Source: Neoceratodus forsteri (Eukaryota > Chordata > Ceratodontiformes > Ceratodontidae). From it: a stretch of DNA of 64,000 bases. The stretch is taken from contig CM028132.1 of NCBI GenBank assembly GCA_016271365.2, forward strand, positions 1,188,031,001 through 1,188,095,000. Reading direction: 5' to 3'. Shown here piece after piece: positions 1-10,778 of this stretch (the first letter of the stretch is position 1; the number at the start of each line of letters is the position of its first letter). Under the pieces are notes generated by a model. It searched no databases, was not told where the DNA came from, and saw only the letters and a program-made list of their open reading frames with translations. A program made the translations under genes and the position numbers.

Positions 1-299
1 TAGTGGTCATTATTCAGAATAGAGAGATGTTCTGAGTTGAGTACCATAGGGGTCAGTGCTGGGTCCGTTGCTCTTTAACATATTTATTAATGACCTAGAT
101 AAGGGCATCAGCAGTAGGCTGCTTAAGTTGGCTGACAACACAAAATTGGCTAGAAGAGTTGATACAGCAAAGTGGAGGGGATACACTACAGGGGGACCTG
201 CATAAATTATGGGCTGAGCCAAGAAATGGTGGTTTATATTTAACTTAGGGAAGTGCAAGGTACTGCGATGGACATGCAGTGCTGTGTGCCTGGGCTTTT
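1..299 (+). mobile_element. CR1-group LINE fragment, RT motif region
   Basis: Forward translation gives a decayed reverse transcriptase core. A degenerate '[15 protein letters not shown]' block is followed by '[14 protein letters not shown]', which matches the catalytic region where CR1 elements normally have 'FADDTK'. One catalytic aspartate position reads Asn (ADNT) and stop codons interrupt the frame, so it is inactive. It runs off the left edge and ends where the antisense CR1-a copy begins with 'catagaatcatag'. The CR1-group call is confident; the subfamily is unknown. Confidence 0.7.
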
Positions 300-340
300 C
301 ATAGAATCATAGAAATCTGATGGCAGAAAAGGACCCTCTG

Positions 341-947
341 GGCCAGCCCGGTGGTGCTGAGGGTTGAGGTGCTGGATGCCACACCTTCTGCCATGCCGGC
401 GACCCGAGTTCGGGAATGAGCCCGGGCCACTGGGGGTCAGCAGGGGGGGAAAGATCGAGCATCAGCAGAACTGCTGTCTCTTCCTGGAGAGGGTTAGGGA
501 GAAGTGCTTGCTCCTGGAGCGGCCTCTGGTGAGGAGCCAGGGGCGCTCAGCGTGGCGATGCAGCAAATGCAGGGGCAGAGTTTGCGGCTCTACATTGCCT
601 TGCTTGCCGCACTCTGAGGGGACAAGCAAGGAAAATCTCAGAAAAAGTCTCACACCCTTCAGTGAGATGACGATGGCCCCAGGGACTTTGCCCACATCCC
701 AAGTTCTGGCCCAGCGCGCTCAGGATCGTCCTCCATCCCCTGACCCGACAACCGATCAGGTAGGCACTTCATACTTAAGGAGGTCACCGCCGAGGAGGGC
801 AGAATCAGCCCCGGAGATGGTACCTGGGGAGGAGATCATGGGAGAAGTGAGGGTTTAGACTGGGAGAAGGGTGGATGTCGTGTGGGTACACCTGAAGGAT
901 GCCCGAAGAGTGTGTGAAGAAACAAAAAGTAAAAAAAAAAAAAAAAA
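341..947 (+). mobile_element. SINE family copy 1, about 600 bp, A-tailed
   Basis: The head begins 'ggccagcccggtggtgctga' and contains a B-box-like 'ccgagttcgggaatgag'. It ends in a run of about 17 A. The 14-bp target duplication 'aaaaggaccctctg' flanks it at 327-340 and 944-957, where the right copy overlaps the poly-A. The head is shared with four other copies in the window (18,751; reverse complement at 45,131, 49,423 and 62,490). The target is the antisense CR1-a tail, which resumes with 'tcccattgagtctg'. A Pol III promoter is inferred from the head. I do not recognise the family. Confidence 0.8.
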
Positions 948-1119
948 GGACCCTCTGTCCCATTGAGTCTGTCCCTCCCCCCCCTTACTCATCACCTCTG
1001 TCACGGGACCTCCCTTTTCCAACCCCTTATGTCTGTCCCAAGCCCTCTTGAATCCCTCCACCATTTTAGCCCCCTCCACTTCCTCCAGTAGTTTATTCCA
1101 GGCCTCCAACAATCTCTCC

Positions 1120-2607
1120 CTGAAGTATGTAATTGATAGTACTAGTGGGGATAACATATTGGATTTGGTGCTAAGTAATTTGAGTAATAGTATTCATAAC
1201 TGTATAACACTACCTCCATTGGGCTCAAGCGATCATGCCATGGTCAGTTTTGAATACTTGGGAAACTTGGGAAAACATACAGGTAGCACAATCATCCACA
1301 TGTACGATAAAGCACATTTTAGGTTAATGAAAAATGAGATGGCAGCCTGGAATTGGCAAAAAGAATTTGCTAACATATCTGTATCAGAAATGTGGAGTAT
1401 GTTGAGTAATATGGTTGGTACATTGGTCCATAGGCATGTACCAATTAGAAGGAAATATAATGGATTTAAAAAAGCACTTCCCTTATGGATGACCCCCCCA
1501 GTTAGGAAACTAATTAAGCATAAAAATATAGCATACTTAAGGGCAAAAAAAAGTAATAACAAGATGTGTTGGGAGTTATATAAAAAGTACTTACAAAAAC
1601 CTAAAGCAGCAATAACCCTAGCAAAAAAGATATATGGACATAAATTAGCAAATAAAGTACAAAACAACTATAAATCCTTTTATTCATACATTAGTTCTAA
1701 AAAAGGCACCAACAGCAGTATTACATCCTTGAAAGACCCAGATGGACGTGTAACCTCAGACAATCAGGAAATGGCAGATATGTGTAATGTCTATTTTACA
1801 TCAGTCTTTAATAAAGGCCAACCGATACCAACGAAACAGCAAAATATGACACAGGGTTTTAGTATTATGTTAAACATTCTTGATGTATTAAAAAGACTTA
1901 AGAATATAAACCCTAACAAAGCACAAAGTCTGGATGGGATACATCCAAAAGTAATCAAGGAACTGGCACAAGAATTGGCAGGGCCAGTAACCTACATCTT
2001 CCAAAAATCCCTGGATACATTAGTTGTGCCTGATGATTGGAGACAGGCACTTGTCATACCAATATATAAAAAGGGATCTCAACAACAAGTTGTAAATTAT
2101 CACCCAATTAGCCTGACCTCGGTCCTAGGAAAAATCTTGGAATCTATCATCAAGGAATATAACCTTGACTTTCTGAGTACCAAAGGTATTACTGATAGGT
2201 CGCAACACGGGTTTACCAGGGGCAGATCGTGCCGGACAAACCTTTGGGAATTTTATGGCAGGGTCAATAAAGCCTTGGATCTAGGCAATTCGGTGGATGT
2301 TGTTTACCTTGATTTTGCAAAAGCATTTGACAAGGTGCCGGATGTGGAATTGATAGGAGCACTCAGGGAAATAGGAGTACATGATAAACTTTCTTCTTGG
2401 GTGGAGACTTGGCTGGGAGATAGGAGGCAGAGGGTATGTGTGAGGGGAGCATGCTCTGAGTGGGCGGAGGTGTCAAGTGGAATACCGCAGGGATCGGTGT
2501 TGGGACCATGCCTCTTTAATATATACATTTCTAGTATGAATGTAAGTAATGGAGTATGGCTAGCAAAGTTTGCGGACGACACACGGCTGGGATACTCAAG
2601 TCAATAA
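1120..2607 (+). pseudogene. LINE D ORF2 part 1: endonuclease C-terminus and RT
   Basis: The open frame is 519 codons, but its first Met (1,048) lies in the CR1-a antisense sequence. Genuine LINE D coding starts near 1,120. The order is: end of the APE endonuclease (S-S-D-H), a basic linker, 'KAQSLDGIHPKVIKEL', 'YHPISLTSVLGKILE' (usual N replaced by H), 'QHGFTRGRSC', 'YLDFAKAFDKVP', '[18 protein letters not shown]' and the catalytic 'KFADDTRLG'. All RT blocks through the ADD motif are open. The frame then ends at 'GYSSQ' because of an indel. Non-LTR RTs copy their own RNA at a nicked target. This copy lacks the endonuclease N-terminus and cannot be autonomous. Confidence 0.8.
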
Positions 2608-3387
2608 TATAAATGAAGCTATTATTTTGCAGTCAGCACTTACAGAATTGGAAGAATGGGCAAATAACAAGGGATCATCATTTAATATTGATAAATGTGT
2701 TGTCATGCATTTGGGCAGGAACAACTTGCATTACAAATATAAACTAGCCAACAGGGAATTAAGGATAGTACAGGATGAAAAGGATCTAGGAGTAAAGGTA
2801 GACAATAAACTAAAATTTGGACTACGTTCACCCAGGTGGTAAGGAAGGCAAGTGGTATTCAGCACTGTATATGCAAACATATCACAAGTCGTGAAAAGGC
2901 AGTTTTGCTGCCATCGTACACCTCACTGGTGCGCCCCCACATGGAGTATTGTGCCCAGTTTTGGGCACCAGGCTATAGGAAGGACGTTGTTGCTCTGGTG
3001 AGGGTACAGAGAAGGGCAACCAAAGGCATGAAGGAGGCTCAGGTTTTGGAATATGAACAGAGATTAGAAAAACTTGGATTATATTCCTTGGAGTACCATA
3101 GACTATGTGGAGATATGTGCCAAATATATAGAGCACTCAGTGATGAGCAATTATGGGAGCAACTAGATATAAAAATTAAGAAACAAATTTATGATACTAG
3201 GACTCATTCCTATCAACTGTATAAAGATAAATATAACACCAAAAAAAGGGGAAACTGGTTTAGTATAAGAATAACAGGAATTTGGAATACACTACCAAAT
3301 GAAGTAGTGCTAAGTCCTACTATGAATACCTTTAAAAATAGGCTGGATTCTTATTTAATTAACAAAGGTATTCGTAGGTATTGTTAA
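2570..3387 (+). pseudogene. LINE D ORF2 part 2: RT thumb and C-terminal domain
   Basis: The protein continues in shifted frames after the catalytic motif: 'WANNKGSSFNIDKCVVMHLG' and 'DEKDLGVKVDNKLKF', then from 2,836 'VLLPSYTSLVRPHMEYCAQF' and 'VQRRATKGM'. These are the standard C-terminal blocks of CR1 RTs. It ends at a natural-looking stop (3,387) after 'INKGIRRYC', about 60 bp before the element's 3' end. The break at about 2,835 looks like a single small indel plus a stop. It is a pseudogene, with otherwise good conservation. Confidence 0.75.
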
Positions 3388-3810
3388 CAAACCAGCGAGC
3401 TATATGGACTCATGTCTTCTATGCTCTGATGTAACCTATGAACCTAAGTAACACATTGCCTCTAAACCTTCCTTCTTCTAATTTTAGAGTATGCTCTCTA
3501 GTTTTAACCCCCATTTTCCTTTTAAATAAGCTCCCCTCCCTCACCTTATTGATCCCCATCACATACTTAAATGTTTCTATCATGTCCCCCTTCTCCCTTC
3601 AAGTCTCCAATAGGTACAGATCCGACTCCCTCCACCTCTCCTCATATGACTTCCCCTGCATACCGTGCACCATCTTGGTTGCCCTTCTCTGCACCCTCTC
3701 AATCTCATCTATGTCCTTACGTAGGTGTGGTCTCCAGAACTGGACCCCATACTCCAGGTGTGGCCTCACCAAGGTTTTTTAAAGAGGCATCAGTATTTCC
3801 CTCCTGCTTG

Positions 3811-4212
3811 TTATGCCTTTCCCAATGCACGCCAACATTCTATTTGCCTTTCCCACCACTTGCTACATTGATGGCCTACCTTAAGGTTGCTTGATATTAT
3901 AATCCCCACATCCCTGTCCTGCATAATTGGCTTAATTACACTCCCCTCCCGAGTATAAGCGGCTAGTGGGTTTTTATGCTCCATGTGCATCACTGCACAC
4001 TTTTTGACATTGAATTTCAGCTGCCAAGTTTCTGACCACCCTTCCAGAATCTTCAGGTCCTCCCTCATGGCCTCTACCCCCTCTGGGGTGTCCACCCTGT
4101 TGCAGATCTTTGTATTGTCTGCAAATAGACACATCCTCCCCTCCAGCCCATCCGCTATATCACTGATACAGATATTAGAAAGGTAAAAGTGCTGACCCCT
4201 GTGGCACCCCAC
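3811..4212 (-). pseudogene. CR1-a ORF2 C-terminal segment
   Basis: The reverse-strand frame shows 'LSNICISDIADGLEGRMCLF', a catalytic motif 'FADNTKICNRVDT' (D-to-N change), 'WQLKFNVKKCAVMHM' and 'DRDVGIIIS', the typical CR1 RT C-terminal half. Antisense non-coding 3' sequence continues to about 3,448. The upstream half of the same ORF lies at 8,473-10,216 beyond the CR1-b insertion. The altered catalytic aspartate and missing context make it dead. Confidence 0.7.
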
Positions 4213-4695
4213 TTGTCACCTCCAACTCCCTGGAATGTACCCCATTAACCACCACCCTCTGGCTTACATAGAAACATAGAATTTGATGGCAGATAAGGAC
4301 TGCTTGGCCCACCCAGTCTGCCCATTTCCCTACCTACTGGATAAGCTGCAGATCCTAGTTAACCAGCAGCCTACTTCTTCCTACCCCCACCCCATAGAAT
4401 TGCCTTATGACTGTCCCATGCATGCTTGAATTCCACCACTGTTTTTGACTCCACAGCCTCCGAAGGCCGCTCCATGCATCCACAACCCTCTGTGAAAAAA
4501 TACTTCCTTAAATTACCTCTGAGCCACCCCTCTATCTTTTGTTGTTGTTAGTATCTTACCCCATTGTGTACTCTTTCCCTGGGTTTTGTTTCCCAGGTGC
4601 ATTACCTTGCACTAATTGGCACTGAATCTAAGCTGCCATACATCTGACCATTCCTCTAACCTTGCCAAGTTCCTTCTCATCCTTTCCACCCCACC

Positions 4696-6820
4696 TTGTG
4701 CATCAACTCTGTTGCAGATCTTTGTGTCATCTGCAAAGAGACATACTTTCCTTCTAGTTCCTCTGCAATGTCGCTTATAAAGACATTGAAGAAGACCGTC
4801 CTAATACTGAACCCTCAAGTGCACCCCACTAGTAACCCCTTTCTAGAGGACTCATTTACTATTACTCTTGTGTCCTATTCTCCAGCCAATTCTTTACCCA
4901 GGCTGTCATCTTGGGACCCACTCCCAGGCTGGCTAACTTGTATATTAATCTTTTGTGTGAGACTGTGTCAAATGCCTTGCTAAAGTCTAAGTAGGCCATG
5001 TCCACAGCCCCTCCCTGATCTACTACTTTGGTCACTCAGTCAAAGAAATCTATCAGATTCGTCTGGCATGACCTTCCCACTGTGAATCCATGCTGCTTTG
5101 GGTCCTATGTCCCTCTGGCCTCTAGATACTCGACAGTGCTTTCCTTCAGAAGTGATTACATCATTTCCCTATCACTGAGGTTAAACTAACAGGTCTGTAG
5201 TTTCCTGCTTCTGCCTTGCTCCCACTTTTGTGAAGGGGAATCACTTCTGCCCTCCTCCAGTCCTCTGGCACCACCCCATCCTCCCATGATTTGTTAAAGA
5301 GGGTAGTCAGTGGTGTCACTAGTTCTACCCTTAGTTCTTTAGAATTCTGGGATAAATCCCATCAGGCCCCATTGCTTTGTCCACCTTCAGTTTTAAGAGT
5401 TCTTTCAGAACCCTTTCTTCTGTAAATGGCTGGTATCAACTTCTGTATTCAGAGTGTTTCTACTGTTTGTTTTAGGTACCTCCTTCTTTATTTGTAAATA
5501 CTGAGCAAAAATATTTGTTTAGTATCTCTGCCTTTTCTCAGTCACCCTGCCACCTCCTCCCCTTTATTAAGCCTCACTATCCCTCCCTTGGTCTTTCTTC
5601 GCTCCCTGATGTACCTATAAAGGTTTTATCCCCTTCTTAACTGAGTTGGCTATCTTTTCCTCAGTTTGGGCCTTTGCTGTTCTGACTGCCTCCCAGCTTC
5701 CTTTTGCTTTAACTGATACAGTTCTCTGTCCTGCTCCTTCTGTGATTCCTTGTACTTCCTGGATGCTTTTTTCTCTTGAACCTTCACTGCCACTTCCTTT
5801 GAGAACCATAGTGGTTTCTACATCATTTTGTTTTGTTTATTTGCTTCACACAAAGGCTTGTTACCTCTGTGATGGCAGTTTTACTATTCCCATTGTTCTT
5901 CCACCCTCCTTCCTGCCCATTTGCTAGTGCATTCTTAGGCACTCATCCATTTTGGCAAAGTCAACCCTCCCTAAAGTCCAGTACTTTTGCCTTTGTATGG
6001 CTTGACTCTATTGCTGTGTTTATTGTGAACACACACTGTTCGATGGTCGCTAGTTCCCAGATGGCTACCCACTTCTACATCTGTGATCCTCTCCCATCTC
6101 CATTTGAGAGAACCAGGTCTAAGATTGCTCCCTCTCAGGTGGGCTCAATACTAGTTGTCTAAGGCATGCCCCTATAGGGCATCTAGAATAACCCACTCTT
6201 CAAGTGGCTGCTGCAACTGCACTCCAGTTAACATCTGGCATATTCAGATCACCCATCAGCAATATCTCCTCTTTTTCTGCCATTCTAAGTATACTTTCTA
6301 TCATTTCCTTGTCCATTTCCTCCCCTTGAGAAGGGGGTCTGTGTACCACCCCTGTGTGGATTGTGGTGCCATTGCCTGTCTCCAAATTTACCCACAGTGC
6401 TTCTTCTCCTCCCTGTTTACCCTTTTGTTCTGTTTCTTTGATTTCTTCCCTTATGTAAAGAGCTACTCCTCCTCCTCTTTTACCCTCCCTGTCCCTCCTG
6501 TAGATAGTGTATCCTGGTATGTTTACGTCCTAGTCATGGTTTTGTGTGTACCATGTTTCTGTGACTGCCTTGATATCCAGATGTTCCTCCTCTATCAAGG
6601 CAACTAATTCAGGAAGCTTGTTACCCAAGCTATGGGCATTGGTACTCATTGCTCTCCATTTTTTGATGGCTTTACCTTCTGTTGCAGCATCCCCCGCTGA
6701 CCTTTCTACCTCAGTCTTTTTCTCATTTAGTACCCTGTTTTGTAGGGACAGGCTGGGATTTTCCTGCTGCTTATCAATGCCTTCCCCCTTGACTAGTTTA
6801 AAAGCTTGCCAATGAAGCAT
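4696..6820 (-). pseudogene. CR1-b ORF2: APE endonuclease and reverse transcriptase
   Basis: On the reverse strand, the N-terminal end (6,820) carries 'MSTNAHSLGNKLPELVALIE' and 'HLDIKAVTETW' (catalytic E of APE endonucleases), then at 6,385 'LLMGDLNMPDVNW' (the GDxN block). The RT blocks follow toward 4,700 in several frames; they can be recognised from antisense matches to CR1-c ([23 protein letters not shown] regions). Frame shifts and stops are numerous. In CR1 this protein nicks the target and primes reverse transcription there. It is dead here. Confidence 0.65.
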
Positions 6821-6957
6821 TTAAACCGATTGCTCAAAAGACTTGTTCCCTTCCTGGACAGATGCAGACCATCCTGCCAGTATAGGCTGGTGTCCCTTCG
6901 GGTGGAACCCCAGTCCCCAATGAAGCCAAACCCCTGTGCTCCACACCATTTTTTCAA

Positions 6958-7738
6958 TCATTCATTAAACTGCATGGTGCAAAGTACCCTCGCCTCACCC
7001 ATGCCGTTGACAGGCAGCACCTCTGAGAAGGATACTGTGTGTGCTACTTGTCTTAGGCCCCTCCCCAACTCTACAAAGTCCTCTTGCACTGCTCTAATCT
7101 CATGATGAGCCAAGTCATTTGTCCCTAGGTGGACAATGACATCCAGCTCAGACTCCGTGCAGCTGTTCGTGATCCTGAGGATGTGCTTCCTGTCCCTCCA
7201 AGCCATGGCACCAGGCAGGCACCTTACTTCAGTTTTCCTGCTCCCCAGTTCTATCCTCTAATACTGAGTCCCCACCAGGAGCTGCTTCCCTTTCCCTGTG
7301 GTGTCCTCTGCCTCCCTTCCTATGGGCCTCCCTTGTGACAGTTGTCCTCAGCTTCCTTAGTCTCCTCTAGGGTGCATCCATAGGAGCTATGCTTCCCAGA
7401 ATGGTGTATGGATTGTGGAGGAACAACTGACTGGGTGTGCCTCTGTTCCACCATCCTCACCTCCTTGAGCCCACTGTGGTCCAACTGTTGTGCTTTCTTC
7501 GCAACCTCTGAGGTAGTGGTGGTGGCTCTGGTGCTCCCTGGATGGGGGAGGTTCCCTTCCTACTGTCCAGTGTGGCCTGGGGGAAGGTTCCCTTACTACT
7601 GTCCAGTGTGGCCTGAAGACGGGCAACTTCCTCCCTCAGGGCAGATAGTTGTCTACAAGTAGGGCAGCATCTTAGCTTCCAGAAAGACTCCCGGAAGACT
7701 GCTGCCCCACAGCCATTACATTGCACTACTACCCACAT
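6958..7738 (-). pseudogene. CR1-b ORF1: zinc-finger and esterase-like protein
   Basis: The reverse-strand frame starts at 7,738 with 'MWVVVQCNGCGAAVFRESF' and 'CCPTCRQL', a Cys-rich motif (C-x2-C and C-x2-C pairs). A heptad-like stretch (LREEVARLQATLD) and a Pro-rich segment follow. After a frame shift, 'LDVIVHLGTNDLAHHEIRAV' (7,206 downward) matches the GTND block of SGNH/GDSL-type esterases. CR1 ORF1 proteins are known to combine a zinc-finger-like N-terminus with an esterase domain; the order here agrees. It is broken between the two domains. A host esterase gene is unlikely because CR1 ORF2 follows directly. Confidence 0.65.
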
Positions 7739-7739
7739 G

Positions 7740-8472
7740 TTTATCTACTTTTTTTTTGTGTGTGTGTATGTGATTGGTTTGTTATATAGAAATATATATA
7801 TTATACAGTGTGTATGCTTGTATTGTCAGTGCAGTGTGCTAGAGAGGATATGACAGTGATATGCACCTTGCACTTTTGAGGAAATGATGTCAGAACCCCA
7901 GGTATAAAGGAACTATTTCCAGGGGTGGGTGGGGTGAGGGTTGGGCAGAAGTTGGGTCTAAACTGTGCCCTCACGAAACAATCAGCTAAAAGCTCTGACC
8001 CACCGCTGTGATGAATGCCTTGCTGTCAGCAAGATGCCCTACACAACAACTTGACAGAGAAAATACCCTGCTAATCAAACAGAAAAATTCAGACATCCAA
8101 GTCAGACACAGGTAAACCTCCCCAGCCCCAAAACAGCCTGGTGGTTTGTGCTCTGAAAGCAGTCAGCCCCAAAATAAGTCAGCTGTGCTTTAAACTCTTC
8201 CTGCACTGAAAATCTTAAGAATTGGAACAAAAGTAAAGCTAGATCCACCTACCTCTGTTGCTTGAAAGACTGTCTTTCCTGATAATTCTAAGTTCCTTAT
8301 TTCACCTGTCAGTTAGAAGTAGGCTCTACCTGCAGAATATCTGCTACAAACCAAAGACAATTGTAAGGTTCACCTCCCTCTGTTGTGAGCACAACTCGCT
8401 TTCTTGCAAATTCTATGTTCAGTATTGCAGCTTCCAGCCAGAGGTAGCTTCACCTGAAGAATATTAGCTGTT
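7740..8472 (-). repeat. Candidate CR1-b 5' UTR with two diverged tandem units
   Basis: No coding sequence is seen. A T-run and TG-rich microsatellite lie at 7,748-7,770. Two similar units of about 110 bp follow one another near 8,235-8,350 and 8,351-8,470. Shared words are 'ccacctacctctgttg' versus 'tcacctccctctgttg', then 'ctgcagaatatctgct' versus 'cctgaagaatattagct'. Their position upstream of ORF1 suggests promoter-type 5' UTR monomers; that role is inference. Confidence 0.45.
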
Positions 8473-10216
8473 TTCAACCAATTTTCCACCCACCTAGTTA
8501 TTTTCTGTCTCAGCCCTAAGCTTTCCAGTTTATTCACCAACCTTCTGTGAGGGACTGTGTCAAAGGCCTTCCTGAAGTCCGGATAGGCTACATCCACCGC
8601 CCCTCCCTGATCAACCACCTTCGTCACCCAGTCAAAGAACTCTGTTAGGTTCATCTGACATGACCTCCCAGTTGTGAAGCCATGCTGCCTATCGTCCAGT
8701 AGTCCACTGTCTATCAGGTAGTTTACCACTCTTTCCTTTAATAGCACCTCCATCACCTTCCTCACCACTGAGTTAATGCTGACTGGGCGATAATTTCCCA
8801 TCTTCTCCCTCCTTCCCCCCCCTTATGCAGCGGCATCAAGTCCACCATCTGCCAGTCACTTGGCACCCATCCAGTATCCAGGAACAAGTTAAACAGCCTC
8901 GCCAGAGGTGCCAGCAGCTCCTCCCTCAGTTCCCAGAGTACCCTAGGATGCAATCCATCCGGCCCCATTGCCTTGTCTGCCTTCAACCTTCCTAGTTCTT
9001 CTTTTACTCTGTCCTTGCTGAATGGGCTAGGATCCACTCTTATGTCATCCCATCCTCTTTTCTTTAACTCAGGTCCCTTCCTCTCCTCTTCCACCGTAAA
9101 GACAGCAAAAGAAGCTATTCAGCACTTCTGCCTTCTCAAAGTCTTCCTCCACCAGTGCTCCCCCTCACCATCACCTGTCTTGCCTTCCTCCCCCACATAC
9201 CTAAAAAAGGTTTTATCTCCCCTTTTGGCCTGCCTAGCAATTTCCTCTTCCATATCCACTTTTGCCCTCCTAATCTTTTGCCCTGCCACCCTCAGCTTCT
9301 CTCTCAAAATCCCCCTGTCCTCCCTCCTCTGGGTCTTCTTATATGTTTTGAAAGCCATCCTTCTTTCCCTTATTGCCCCCCCCACCTCCCTGGTAAACCA
9401 GAGTTGCTTCCTTCTTCTTTTGGTTTTCCCTACCCTCCTGATGCAGAGCTCTGTGGCTTTCAGTATCCTCCCCTTTATGCATTTCCATAATTTCTCTACA
9501 TCCCCTATTAGCTCCTTACCTTCCATTTCCTCCCAGAAAATTCCCCTCATTCTTGCAAAGTCTGCTCCCCGGAAATCCAGAACCTTCGTGTTGGTTTGAT
9601 TTGATTCCTTACCCGTTTTTATCCTGAAACTCACAGTATTGTGGTCATTTGTACCAAGGCAGTCTCCCACCTCCGCTTCTTCCACACTATCCCCGATGGT
9701 GAGGACCACGTCCAGTATGTTATCCTCCTTGTGGGCTCCCTAACCAGATGTTGCAGGAAAGCTTTCTAGAGTGCTCCAAGTACCTCTTTGCTCCTGACAG
9801 ATGTTGCCGTTGGGATTACCCAGTCCATGTCAGGGAGGTTAAGGTCCCCAAGTAGTAGGATCTTCCCCCTGTGTGCAATTTGTTGTACCACCTGTATCAT
9901 CTGTTTGTCCCCTTCCTCCCCCCTGTGTAGGAGGCCTGTAAACCACAAACAGCCTTAATGATGCCCCAGACCATTTTTCCAATGTGACCCACAGGACCTC
10001 CGCCTCTCCTTGTACCACCTGCCTTTCCATCGCCCTAATGTCATCTTTGACATACAATGCTACTCCCACTCCCCTTTCTGCATGTCTAGACCCTCTTCTG
10101 CCATAATGACCTCCAGGTCCACCATTTTGTTCCCTAACCTCCTGGCATTTACTTAAGTCCTTTCCATCATAAACCCCCTTCGTCTTTGTTATCCCTCGCT
10201 GCCCTACCTGCCCCAA
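8473..10216 (-). pseudogene. CR1-a ORF2 N-terminal segment: endonuclease and RT fingers
   Basis: Reverse-strand frames in order from 10,216: 'GVALYVKDDIRAMERQV' and 'FVVYRPPTQGG', then 'LLLGDLNLPDMDWVIP' (endonuclease), 'LDFRGADFARM', a basic linker (9,700-9,120), '[17 protein letters not shown]', 'GNYRPVSINSVVRKVME', 'QHGFTTGRSC' and 'YPDFRKAFDTVPHRRL' (usual YLDF). The frame stops near 8,500 in 'TRWVENWL', where CR1-b was inserted. The rest of the RT is at 3,811-4,212. Several indels make it non-functional. Confidence 0.7.
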
Positions 10217-10485
10217 TTCGTGAGGAGTACTACCTAGCTTATTTCCTGCTGCTCCCTTCCTGCTCAGTTTAAATGTAAACCCTCCCTTACTTAGCTGTCT
10301 AATTTATCCTTCCGGACCCTTGTGCCCCCCTTGCTTAAATGTAACCTGTCAGGAGCATAATGTTCCTCATTATCCCATGTTCTACCCCATTCCTCCACCA
10401 GTCCAAACCCCTTTTCCTTATTCCACCTCCTCAGACACAAATTGAACTCCTAAATTTTCTCCTTCCTATCCATACTGGCTTTTTT

Positions 10486-10778
10486 TCATGTGCCTGCTTT
10501 GACAACCCAGGGTGGTCCAGTAGAAATATTTATCAGACAAGTGTTAAAGGCACTCCAAGTCAATCTAGCCACAGGGGTCTTGGCTTATGGTGGGCTCAGT
10601 TTGGAAACCACTCAGTACTGCACTGACCTATAGAGAGACTGTGTTCTTTTTTTATCACTTATTGTAACTTTTTATGAATGTATCTGTAAACTGTGTGTCA
10701 TATGCTTTCTGTGGGTCACTGTTGTAAATGAGCTATGCTCAATGTTTATAACCCTAATAAATGAAATGAAATGAAATT
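10486..10778 (+). mobile_element. LINE 3' UTR with ATGAA-type short tail
   Basis: A non-coding stretch is rich in short words common in L2-like tails ('tgtgggtcactgttgtaaatg', 'cctaataaatgaaatg') and ends in three or more imperfect 'aatga/atgaa' repeats at 10,757-10,776. Terminal pentamer repeats of this kind mark the 3' ends of L2-group LINEs. No coding part is attached, so assignment rests on the tail alone. Confidence 0.4.

Larger units (their letters stand above)
1120..3447 (+). mobile_element. LINE D: 5'-truncated CR1-group LINE, relatively intact
   Basis: This sense LINE interrupts CR1-a between 'ctccctgaagta' and 'taacacattgcctctaaac'. It starts inside the endonuclease C-terminus ('GDNILDLVLSN', 'SSDHAMVSF'), carries a complete RT and ends with 'gatgtaacctatgaaccta'. 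Coding bases are noticeably more A/T-rich than in neighbouring CR1 copies, which suggests a different family. Only two frame breaks lie in the 2.2 kb of coding sequence (near 2,600 and 2,835), so it is among the youngest LINEs here. The family is CR1/L3-like by motif; the exact clade is unresolved. Confidence 0.75.
4266..8472 (-). mobile_element. CR1-b: near full-length CR1 LINE (antisense)
   Basis: The 3' end at 4,266 reads 'acatagaaacatagaatttg', the reverse complement of the octamer-like CR1 terminus. The copy runs through ORF2 (RT then endonuclease, 4,700-6,820), ORF1 (6,958-7,738) and a candidate 5' UTR (7,740-8,472), about 4.2 kb. It sits inside CR1-a exactly between two adjoining RT segments. 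A deletion removes part of the region between the 3' UTR and the RT near 4,550. No clear target duplication is visible, which is usual for CR1. All reading frames are broken. Confidence 0.75.
300..10485 (-). mobile_element. CR1-a: antisense CR1 LINE, split by three later insertions
   Basis: The 3' end of a CR1 LINE lies at about 300. The start 'catagaatcatagaaatctgatggcag' resembles the CR1 tails at 4,266 and 15,130. The copy continues leftward-oriented through 948-1,119, 3,448-4,265 and 8,473-10,485. The segments join logically: the C-terminal RT ends at 4,265 in the 'RVVVNG' region, and the part N-terminal to it resumes at 8,473 in the 'WVENWL' region. The interruptions are a SINE (341-947), LINE D (about 1,120-3,447) and CR1-b (4,266-8,472). 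The 5' end is truncated near 10,485. The element is inactive. Confidence 0.75.

Noticed and set aside
364..858. 164-codon open frame
   Set aside because: It lies wholly within SINE copy 1, and frames of this kind appear in other positions of the other copies with no conserved protein.
1048..1119. Apparent N-terminus of the LINE D protein
   Set aside because: These codons are read from the antisense CR1-a tail; LINE D homology starts only near 1,120.
6958..7206. Host SGNH esterase gene
   Set aside because: It lies in the correct place and orientation for CR1 ORF1 and is followed by CR1 ORF2.
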